Part shown: one piece after another, positions 14,450 to 19,990 of the stretch
How the letters are laid out: every line of letters begins with the position of its first letter
Numbering within the stretch: the stretch's first letter is position 1
Assembly: GCA_900539095.1 (NCBI GenBank)
Contig: UQAR01000035.1
Location: 1-21,812 of the forward strand
Reading direction: 5' to 3'
Origin: an uncultured Ruminococcus sp.
GTDB taxonomy: Bacteria > Bacillota > Clostridia > Oscillospirales > Ruminococcaceae
DNA length: 21,812 nucleotides
The notes under the pieces: generated by a model
Database searches by the model: none
What the model saw: only the letters and a program-made list of their open reading frames with translations
What the model was told of the DNA's origin: nothing
Made by a program: the position numbers and the translations under genes

Positions 14450-15793
14450 TTATTCTGCACCAATGGTGACTTTCTGAGAAATGTTGTTTTCTTCTGCCTC
14501 GACGCTCTCCGACAAATAAAGCAGCACTGAGCTATAGAAATATCTATCGTCATATTCCGTCTTGAAAATGCCGTTGTAACGCATGGCTGCGTCCTTGATA
14601 TTGCCAAGGCCAAGTCCGTGATTTTCGGCGTCCTTTTTGCTTGTGGCTATTTTGCCGCCTGAGCGTTTTACCTTGCCGCTGTAGCTGTTTTGCTGATGTA
14701 TCATGAGCCTGCCTTTGGTGTAGATGATTTTCAGGCTGTATTCACGCTTGTCGGTCTTTTCAAGAGCCTCACAGGCGTTGTCTATAAGGTTTGACAGGAT
14801 TATGGTCATGTCCGCAGGGTCAAGTTCAAGCTCGGCAGGCAATGCGATATCTGCCTTTACGGTGCAGCCAAGCTGAGCGACACGCTGCAATTTATAGTTG
14901 AGAATGCTGTCGATAACAACGTTGCCGGAATTTGAATAGCTGCTGCCTGAGCCGTTTATTTTTATAAGGGACTGTATGTAATCGTCGGCGTTTTTATATC
15001 TGCCATTTTCAAGCATTTCATGGAGCGAACAGAGGTGGTTTGTGATATCATGGCGGAACTTTCTCATATTCTCCGCAGAGCTTTGCATGATACGGCACTG
15101 GTTATAGTAGTGCTCTTTTTCCTGCTCCACAAGAGCGGCTTTCATTATTTCCGCATACATTTGCTTAATGGCGTCATAGAGCATGAAAGAGACCACGTTC
15201 AGCAGCACTGTGACGCACACAGAAAGTATGAGAACATATCTATTCTTTATATAGTATATGACAATAGTTTGCAATATCATCGTGGAAACCGGCACGAACA
15301 TTGTACACACCCAAAGTATGGCAGGGACTTTCTCCTTATTTTTCATAGCTTTGAAGTTTTTTAACACGACTGCCGCCGCAAATGACAGCACTCTGCATAT
15401 CACTGCACCGTAGATATCACGGTAAAAACCCTTTTCAAATATAGGTATATCATTATATCCTGTGAGCAGGTAGACTGCTATCTCTGAGGTGAAGAGGAAG
15501 ATGTAGGTATAAAGTGCGGCTGAGAAACGTTTTTGCAGGGTTGCGGAGTACATAAAAGTTAGAGCCGCAAGGCCCAAGACGTTGGTCATAAGGTTGATGA
15601 TAGCGATATTGAATATGAGATATCCAAGGCTTGTCACCAGCACATAGCTGACGTAGCACAGGTAGCTGACCCATTTTCTTACTCTCAAGGTCTGTTTATC
15701 AAAAAATGTTGACATAAAAGTATACACAATAAAGCCGTTGAAGGCATATGCGATACAATACACTATTTTATATAAAAGTTCGTCGCTTATCAT
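14450..15793 (-). CDS. HPK10-type sensor histidine kinase (GHKL ATPase), orphan
   Basis: This 447-residue membrane sensor kinase resembles the AgrC/ComD class, which usually senses peptides and signals to LytTR regulators. Residues 1-205 hold about six membrane helices, followed by a linker helix. The phospho-acceptor box is 'FRHDITNHLCSLHEML' with His248. The ATPase part has the N-box 'LSNLIDNACEA' (Asn335, Asn339) and the G-box 'GLGLGNI' (393-399). GGAG lies 8 nt ahead of the ATG at 15793. It is transcribed alone between its own promoter (15821-15849) and a terminator (14405-14447). No response regulator, signal-peptide gene or AgrB-type protease is visible beside it, so its partner must lie elsewhere. 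Confidence 0.92.
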   Translation of the reverse strand: MISDELLYKIVYCIAYAFNGFIVYTFMSTFFDKQTLRVRKWVSYLCYVSYVLVTSLGYLIFNIAIINLMTNVLGLAALTFMYSATLQKRFSAALYTYIFLFTSEIAVYLLTGYNDIPIFEKGFYRDIYGAVICRVLSFAAAVVLKNFKAMKNKEKVPAILWVCTMFVPVSTMILQTIVIYYIKNRYVLILSVCVTVLLNVVSFMLYDAIKQMYAEIMKAALVEQEKEHYYNQCRIMQSSAENMRKFRHDITNHLCSLHEMLENGRYKNADDYIQSLIKINGSGSSYSNSGNVVIDSILNYKLQRVAQLGCTVKADIALPAELELDPADMTIILSNLIDNACEALEKTDKREYSLKIIYTKGRLMIHQQNSYSGKVKRSGGKIATSKKDAENHGLGLGNIKDAAMRYNGIFKTEYDDRYFYSSVLLYLSESVEAEENNISQKVTIGAE

Positions 15794-15820
15794 ATTCTCA
15801 CTCCTGTCATATTTGCTACA

Positions 15821-15849
15821 ATTATATCAGAAAAGCGTTACAAAATCAA
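15821..15849 (-). promoter_or_regulatory. Probable promoter of the sensor kinase
   Basis: On the minus strand TTGATT (15849-15844), 17 bp and TATAAT (15826-15821) predict a start near 15814, about 20 nt before the ATG. Confidence 0.65.
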
Positions 15850-15880
15850 TATATCCGCAGGCGATGCAGTGATTTTAGGC

Positions 15881-15913
15881 AAAACAAAAACCGCAGAAGA
15901 AAACTTCTGCGGT
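15881..15913 (-). terminator. Terminator of the tRNA-Gln pair
   Basis: On the minus strand ACCGCAGAAG (15913-15904) pairs with CTTCTGCGGT (15899-15890) over a TTTT loop, followed by TTTTGTTTT. It lies 6 nt after the CCA end of tRNA-Gln(CTG). Confidence 0.93.
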
Positions 15914-15919
15914 AACTTG

Positions 15920-15995
15920 TGGCTGGGGTGGAAGGATTCGAACCTTCGGAATGACGGAGTCAGAGTCCGTTGCCTTACCACTTGGCGACACCCCA
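15920..15995 (-). tRNA. tRNA-Gln (anticodon CTG)
   Basis: This 76-nt cloverleaf on the minus strand has acceptor TGGGGTG/CACCCCA, discriminator G and encoded CCA (15922-15920). The anticodon arm is ACGGA-CTCTGAC-TCCGT, giving anticodon CTG (reads CAG). The T arm contains GGTTCGAATCC. It lies 24 nt downstream of tRNA-Gln(TTG) in the same transcript. Confidence 0.97.
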
Positions 15996-16020
15996 ATATT
16001 TGTTCGATTAAGCTGATATT

Positions 16021-16096
16021 TGGTTGGGATAGATGGATTCGAACCATCGGAATGACGGAGTCAAAGTCCGCTGCCTTACCTCTTGGCTATATCCCA
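16021..16096 (-). tRNA. tRNA-Gln (anticodon TTG)
   Basis: This 76-nt cloverleaf on the minus strand has acceptor TGGGATA/TATCCCA, discriminator A and encoded CCA (16023-16021). The anticodon arm is GCGGA-CTTTGAC-TCCGT, giving anticodon TTG (reads CAA). It is very similar to its neighbour, indicating tandem duplication. Confidence 0.97.
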
Positions 16097-16127
16097 TCAT
16101 CGTGTCCCTCACTCAAACAGCTTAATC

Positions 16128-16156
16128 ATTATAGCACAGCTTTTTAGAAATTGCAA
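16128..16156 (-). promoter_or_regulatory. Promoter of the tRNA-Gln pair
   Basis: On the minus strand TTGCAA (16156-16151), 17 bp and TATAAT (16133-16128) with a TGC extension predict a start near 16121, about 25 nt before the first tRNA. Confidence 0.8.
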
Positions 16157-16249
16157 TACCTTTCAACGTTTGTTTACAAACTACTTACAAAGCATTAACA
16201 CTTATAAATAAAAGGGCGTAAAAGCGTGATTTTCTGTCGAAAAAGGCTA

Positions 16250-16278
16250 TTGAAAAGGGTAAAAAGATGTGTTAAAAT
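16250..16278 (+). promoter_or_regulatory. Promoter of mscL
   Basis: TTGAAA (16250-16255), 17 bp and TAAAAT (16273-16278) predict a start near 16285, about 40 nt before the ATG. Confidence 0.65.
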
Positions 16279-16326
16279 GTCTTTTAGGACAGATATCCGA
16301 ATAAAAAATGAAAGGTTGTAACCGTT

Positions 16327-16767
16327 ATGGAAGAGAAGAAAAAAGGATTTATCAAGAAGTTTATCAATGAGTTCAAGGCGTTTGCACTTAAAGGAAACGT
16401 TATGGACTTGGCAGTCGGCGTTATCATAGGTGCTGCGTTTCAGAGTATCGTAACATCTTTCACTGAGAACTTCATCAATCCTATCATTGGCTGTATTGGT
16501 GGTGCTGACGTAGAGGGCAAGATACATTTGTTAGGAAATCAGTACATAAACTACGGAGCATTTCTGACAGCAGTTATCAACTTCATCATTATGGCTTTTG
16601 TTATATTTGTAATAATGAAGGTCATAAACAAGCTTGCGTCCATTGGCAAACATGAAGAGCCTGAAAAGCCGGCAGAAGTACCTGCTGACATAGTATTGCT
16701 CACGGAGATCAGGGATCTTCTCAAGACTCAGCAGGCCACTGAGATCGCAGAAAAAACAGAGGAATAA
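16327..16767 (+). CDS. mscL: Large-conductance mechanosensitive channel MscL
   Basis: This 146-residue pore protein opens under membrane tension to release solutes during hypo-osmotic shock. It shows the standard order: amphipathic N-terminus ('FIKKFINEFKAFALKGNVMDLAVGVIIGAAFQSIV'), with the glycine/alanine-rich pore helix TM1 at about 25-45; a periplasmic loop (about 50-75, here somewhat short, with 'NQYINYGAFLTAVINFIIMAFVIF'); TM2 at about 76-100; and a C-terminal helix 'LLTEIRDLLKTQ' (family: 'LLTEIRDLL'). Length is typical (130-150). The ribosome binding site is weak (AAAGG, about 13 nt upstream). It has its own promoter and terminator and is probably a single-gene unit. Confidence 0.97.
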   Translation: MEEKKKGFIKKFINEFKAFALKGNVMDLAVGVIIGAAFQSIVTSFTENFINPIIGCIGGADVEGKIHLLGNQYINYGAFLTAVINFIIMAFVIFVIMKVINKLASIGKHEEPEKPAEVPADIVLLTEIRDLLKTQQATEIAEKTEE

Positions 16768-16791
16768 CTTTTTTGAAACGGTACACTTTTT

Positions 16792-16821
16792 AAGGCAGTC
16801 CTGAATGGGGCTGTCTTTTTT
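16792..16821 (+). terminator. Terminator of mscL
   Basis: AAGGCAGTCC (16792-16801) pairs with GGGCTGTCTT (16808-16817) with two G-T pairs, followed by T to 16821. Confidence 0.88.
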
Positions 16822-16991
16822 CGTGGCACGATCTATAAATTTTCACACAGGACTTGATACCGCACAATGCACGGTAATGGCGAACAGCGTTCGCCCGTCG
16901 AAGAAACAAGCCACGGCAAAAACAAGGTTCGGCAGCAAAAAAATTCTCCCACCGTCCCCTACAATTCTGAATTTGTACAAATCCTGAGCAC

Positions 16992-17014
16992 GGGCGAACT
17001 GTTCGCCCCTACAG
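16992..17014 (+). repeat. Palindromic hairpin copy (GGGCGAAC type)
   Basis: GGGCGAACTGTTCGCCC (16992-17008) is followed by CTACAG. Same family as 21457-21480. Confidence 0.72.
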
Positions 17015-17044
17015 TGGTTCGGGATAGGTTCTTCTGCCGCAAAA

Positions 17045-17282
17045 TCGCTACGCTCTTTGCGGGGTTACATTTGATTAGGGAAAGGGTAAGCGGTGCAGAT
17101 TTTTGCTCCGATATTACTTTATAATAGAGCACAACCTTCTTCTGCTTTTTATAATTCAATCTGCACCTAGTAGGCTTACGCCTATTGAGGCTCTGCCTCA
17201 AACTCCGCAAGGGCTTTGCCCCTAGACCCCACAAGCCCTCTAACGCCGGGCTTGAGCCTGCGTTTTATCTCTCGCTACGCTC
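17045..17282 (+). mobile_element. Possible small insertion with 11-bp direct repeats
   Basis: TCGCTACGCTC occurs at 17045-17055 and 17272-17282. In copy A the corresponding sequence is single (AAAATCGCTACGCTCGGTGC on the minus strand, about 11043-11024), so the 227 bp in between looks inserted, or copy A has lost it. The segment encodes nothing recognisable. It holds the inverted repeat 17092-17167 and a row of small hairpins (AGGC-TTAC-GCCT, GAGGC-TCT-GCCTC, GGGC-TTT-GCCC, CAAGCCC/GGGCTTG) between about 17171 and 17254. Confidence 0.4.
17092..17167. repeat. 76-bp element with 10-bp terminal inverted repeats
   Basis: GGTGCAGATT (17092-17101) and AATCTGCACC (17158-17167) are perfect inverted repeats. 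A weaker inner pair, GCTC/GAGC, is nested inside. No target duplication is visible directly outside the ends. Confidence 0.5.
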
Positions 17283-17316
17283 GGTGCTGGGTGAACTACT
17301 TTGGTCAGCTATGCTA

Positions 17317-17358
17317 ATTCCTCATTCCTCACTCCTCATTCCTCATTTCTCATTCCTC
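17317..17358 (+). repeat. Heptanucleotide tandem repeat (six units)
   Basis: Six consecutive 7-bp units: ATTCCTC four times, ACTCCTC and ATTTCTC once each. Copy A ends with the same motif (10977-10951 on the minus strand: ATTCCTC, ACTCCTC, then degenerate units). Confidence 0.8.
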
Positions 17359-17377
17359 ACTTAATACCGCTCCCCCC

Positions 17378-17406
17378 TTGCATTCTCCCCCACTTTAGGT
17401 TATAAT
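17378..17406 (+). promoter_or_regulatory. Promoter of the ankyrin-like/RluA operon
   Basis: TTGCAT (17378-17383), 17 bp and TATAAT (17401-17406) predict a start near 17413, about 33 nt before the ATG. Confidence 0.75.
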
Positions 17407-17445
17407 ATCTATAAAGAACTTTTTCACCCAGAACGGAGGATAACC

Positions 17446-17862
17446 ATGAACAGATCATATGACGAATATAACTACTCTCTCTCAAAACGTGAACTCGAAG
17501 AACTTAAATTCTTGTTCATCTCTGATGATGTGGATTACAACGATACCGACAGCAACGGTCTGACTTTCTTGCTCACTGCTATCGAAAGTGCTGACTTTGT
17601 TGAGCAGGACGGCGTTCTCAAGCCCGACAAACGCAGCGTTGATTTCATCAAGTGGCTCATCGCTCAAGGCTCAGATGTGAACTTCCCTGCTGACAAAAAA
17701 CCTCTTCAATACGCTATCCGATGCGAAGAGGAGATATCACGCCGCAAAGGCAAAGCCTGCGATATGTCCGAGATACTCTTCCTGCTCCGTGACAGCGGTG
17801 CTGACAGCTCAGGTCTTGACGAGCTTATCGACGGCGGTTTCTCTGCCCGTGTCAAACTCTGA
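17446..17862 (+). CDS. Small ankyrin-repeat-like protein
   Basis: This 138-residue soluble protein has two or three degenerate ankyrin-like units: 'LKFLFISDDVDYNDTDSNGLTFLLTAIES' (about 20-48), 'FIKWLIAQGSDVNFPADKKPLQYAIRCEE' (about 67-95) and 'EILFLLRDSGADSSGLDEL' (about 109-127). The recurring elements are a helix ending in LL/LI, then G-(A/S)-D-(V/S), and 'PLQYAI', like the ankyrin T-PLH-A. Such folds mediate protein contacts; the partner is unknown. There is no signal peptide. CGGAGG lies 8 nt ahead of the ATG. Its TGA overlaps the ribosome binding site (TGAGGT) of the pseudouridine synthase gene 8 nt downstream, so translation of the two is probably coupled. Confidence 0.75.
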   Translation: MNRSYDEYNYSLSKRELEELKFLFISDDVDYNDTDSNGLTFLLTAIESADFVEQDGVLKPDKRSVDFIKWLIAQGSDVNFPADKKPLQYAIRCEEEISRRKGKACDMSEILFLLRDSGADSSGLDELIDGGFSARVKL

Positions 17863-17870
17863 GGTTTGGT

Positions 17871-18839
17871 ATGAAAGAATTTAACATAAATCAGAATGAC
17901 GCAGGTCAGCGTGTTGACAAGTTTCTCACAAAGGCTGTGCCAAAGCTGCCGAAAAATCTGCTTTACAAATACATTCGCCTGAAACGTATCAAGGTAAACG
18001 GCAAACGCTGCGAGATATCCACTCGCCTTGCCTGCGGTGATGTCATGCAGCTTTACATCAATGATGAATTTTTCGATACCGACAGCGGCAAGCCTGCCTT
18101 CCTTTCCGCACCCTCTGCACTGAATATTATTTACGAGGACGAGAATATTATCCTCTGCGACAAAAAGTGCGGACTTGTGGTGCACGAGGACGAAAGCGGT
18201 TCGGCGGACACGCTCATAAACAGGATACAGCACTATTTATATGACAAGGGCGAATACCGTCCTGACGAAGAGCTTTCCTTTGCCCCTGCCCTTTGCAACA
18301 GGATAGACCGCAACACCGGGGGGATCGTCATATGTGCGAAAAATGCTGAGAGCCTGCGTGTGCTCAATCAAAAGGTGAAAGACAGAGAACTTGAAAAGCT
18401 TTATCTTTGCGTGACCGTTGGCATACCAAAGGAAAAGTCTGCACGGCTCACGGCTTATCATCAAAAGGACGAGGCGACAAAGACCGTCAGAGTGTCTGAC
18501 AAAAAGTTTCAGGGCAGCCGCACTATGATAACATCGTATCGTGTGCTTGCCGAGAACAAGGCTGATGACCTTGCACTTCTCGAAGTTGACCTCATCACAG
18601 GCAGAACGCATCAGATAAGGGCACATCTTGCACACATAGGCTATCCACTTCTCGGTGACGGTAAATACGGAATAAATAAAGTCAACCGTGCATACAATGT
18701 GAAAACACAGGCACTTTATTCGTACAAGCTTACATTCAAGTTCACCACTGACGCCGGCGTGCTGGAATACCTTAACGGCAGAAGTTTTCAGGTAAATGAC
18801 GTGTGGTTCTGCGACAAATTCTTCGGATATAAGCTCTGA
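17871..18839 (+). CDS. RluA-family 23S rRNA pseudouridine synthase
   Basis: This 322-residue enzyme should isomerise uridine to pseudouridine in rRNA (RluC/RluD-like) or another RNA. An S4 RNA-binding domain occupies about residues 12-65 ('QRVDKFLTKAVPKLPKNLLYKYIRLKRIKVNGKR'). The catalytic domain follows, with 'LCNRIDRNTGGIVICAK' (family 'HRLDRxTSG'); Asp146 is the catalytic residue, and Asn replaces the usual His at 143. 'EVDLITGRTHQIRAHLAHIGYPLLGDGKYG' is the second diagnostic block. Length fits RluC/RluD. It starts at ATG 17871 with GAGGT 7 nt upstream, coupled to the ankyrin-like gene. The exact target uridine cannot be read from sequence. Confidence 0.93.
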   Translation: MKEFNINQNDAGQRVDKFLTKAVPKLPKNLLYKYIRLKRIKVNGKRCEISTRLACGDVMQLYINDEFFDTDSGKPAFLSAPSALNIIYEDENIILCDKKCGLVVHEDESGSADTLINRIQHYLYDKGEYRPDEELSFAPALCNRIDRNTGGIVICAKNAESLRVLNQKVKDRELEKLYLCVTVGIPKEKSARLTAYHQKDEATKTVRVSDKKFQGSRTMITSYRVLAENKADDLALLEVDLITGRTHQIRAHLAHIGYPLLGDGKYGINKVNRAYNVKTQALYSYKLTFKFTTDAGVLEYLNGRSFQVNDVWFCDKFFGYKL

Positions 18840-18938
18840 TATTTCGTTAAATCGCACTATTTCGACGCTGCGGATTTGTCATATGCGACAAAATAATATA
18901 ATTCTCGTGCAAATTTTGTGTAAATTGTTCAAAAGTGC

Positions 18939-18967
18939 TTGCAAATGTATATAAAATATGTTATAAT
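18939..18967 (+). promoter_or_regulatory. Promoter of the PHP gene
   Basis: TTGCAA (18939-18944), 17 bp and TATAAT (18962-18967) predict a start near 18974, leaving a leader of about 70 nt. Upstream, TTTGTC-ATATGC-GACAAA (18875-18892) might be a weak terminator for the preceding gene, but it lacks a clean T-run. Confidence 0.78.
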
Positions 18968-19045
18968 TATTTAGTCAAATTTAACGGCTGTACTATATAT
19001 ACAGAAAATGACAGATATATTTTATAGATTTGGAGGAACAAAGGT

Positions 19046-19918
19046 ATGACAGGAGATCTGCATTGTCACACAACGCTGTCTGACGGCTCGCTTGGTATAG
19101 AAGAGGTCATTGTTCAGGCGAAGAGAATGGGACTTGATTTTCTTGCGATAACAGACCATGACACACTTTCGTCATCGAGCAGGGCACAGATTTTGGGCGA
19201 CCGCTACGGCGTAAAGGTCATTCCTGCGGTAGAGCTTTCCGCATGGGACAAGAAACGTAATTCAAAAGTACACATTCTGTGCTATGCACCGCAAAAACCT
19301 GACAGGCTCGAGGGTCTTTGCCTGAAGTCATGCCAGATAAGAAAAGACTGTGCAAAGGAAATGATAGAAAAGGTGACGGCGAGATATCCTATCCCTGCTG
19401 ACGCCGTGCTGCACTACACGAAAAGTTCAAAGAGCATTTTCAAGCAGCATATCATGAGAGCATTGGTAAATTACGGCTATGCCACTGAGATTTACGGCTC
19501 TGTGAACGACAAGCTTTTTGCATATCCAAACGGCGAATGTCTTGTGACCCGTGAATATCCTGACGTAAACTTTGTGCTTGACCTTATCCACTCCGCAAAG
19601 GGCGTGGCAGTAATGGCACACCCTGTTATGTTCAACAACACCGAGCTGCTCCTTGAGCTTATCGAGGCAGGCAAGCTTGACGGTATCGAGGCTTATCACC
19701 ACTCTGCGACCCCTATCCAGCAGCAAAAGCTTGTGGATATCGCAAAAGAGCATGACCTGATAGTGACAGGCGGCTCAGATTTCCACGGTCTGTATAATGA
19801 AACTATGACCCATATCGGCAGCATGACCACAGACAAGGAAAATCTTGACAAGCTGTTCAAACTCATTCATATAAATTCACAAAAAGCTAACAAAGCAGCG
19901 GTGAAAACGGAGAAATAA
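19046..19918 (+). CDS. PHP-domain metal-dependent phosphoesterase
   Basis: This 290-residue protein of the PHP family resembles the YciV/RNase AM and nucleoside 3',5'-bisphosphate phosphatase group. All metal-ligand positions are present: 'DLHCHTTLSDGS' (H6, H8, D13), 'AITDHDT' (D37, H38), 'VIPAVELSA' (E63), 'KVHILCY' (H76), 'MAHPV' (H192) and 'GGSDFHG' (D245, H247). A three-metal hydrolase of phosphate esters is therefore well supported; the natural substrate (short RNA, pAp or another) is inference. An insertion domain of about 90 residues (about 90-180) with helices and 'SSKSIFKQHIMRALVNYGYA' matches the group. GGAGG and AAAGG lie ahead of the ATG. It precedes the malic enzyme gene by 72 nt, which has its own promoter elements. 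Confidence 0.9.
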   Translation: MTGDLHCHTTLSDGSLGIEEVIVQAKRMGLDFLAITDHDTLSSSSRAQILGDRYGVKVIPAVELSAWDKKRNSKVHILCYAPQKPDRLEGLCLKSCQIRKDCAKEMIEKVTARYPIPADAVLHYTKSSKSIFKQHIMRALVNYGYATEIYGSVNDKLFAYPNGECLVTREYPDVNFVLDLIHSAKGVAVMAHPVMFNNTELLLELIEAGKLDGIEAYHHSATPIQQQKLVDIAKEHDLIVTGGSDFHGLYNETMTHIGSMTTDKENLDKLFKLIHINSQKANKAAVKTEK

Positions 19919-19920
19919 TA

Positions 19921-19961
19921 TGGTATAATAAAGGGACATTATCATGCGGTAATGTTCCTTT
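19921..19961 (+). promoter_or_regulatory. Malic enzyme promoter -10 with overlapping 12-bp dyad
   Basis: TGGTATAAT (19921-19929) is an extended -10; a weak -35 (GTGAAA, 19901-19906) stands 17 bp upstream inside the end of the PHP gene. Directly after it, AAAGGGACATTA (19930-19941) and TAATGTTCCTTT (19950-19961) form a 12-bp dyad with one G-T pair around an 8-nt centre. The predicted start (about 19936) falls inside it, as for a repressor operator. There is no T-run, so a terminator is unlikely. Confidence 0.55.
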
Positions 19962-19990
19962 AATGCGTAAAATAGAGAGGACTGTATAAA

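Larger units (their letters stand above)
16879..17358 (+). repeat. Composite intergenic repeat, copy B
   Basis: This non-coding block fills most of the 678-bp spacer between mscL and the ankyrin-like gene. Modules in order: a GGCGAAC-AGC-GTTCGCC hairpin (16879-16895), GTCGAAGAAACAAGCC...AATTCTCC (16897-16948), CCCCTACAATTCTGAATTTG (16957-16976), GAGCACGGGCGAAC hairpin with CTACAG tail (16986-17014), CGGGATAG...GCCGCAAAATCGCTACGCTC (17020-17055), an extra segment (17056-17282), ACTTTGGTCAGCTATG (about 17298-17313) and ATTCCTC heptamers (17317-17358). It is collinear with copy A (10951-11435) but in the opposite orientation. Short open frames here consist only of repeat sequence. Confidence 0.75.

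Noticed and set aside
15869..16147. Plus-strand frame of 92 codons
   Set aside because: Antisense to both tRNA-Gln genes and their terminator.
11436..16878. A transposon or integrated element between the two composite repeats
   Set aside because: The enclosed genes are ordinary chromosomal genes and tRNAs; no transposase, integrase or target duplication is visible.
16867..17234. Overlapping frames in the mscL-ankyrin spacer
   Set aside because: Translated repeat sequence; both strands read open because of the hairpins, and neither has a ribosome site.
19930..19961. Terminator for the PHP gene
   Set aside because: The stem is strong but is followed by AATGCG rather than a T-run, and an extended -10 stands immediately before it.
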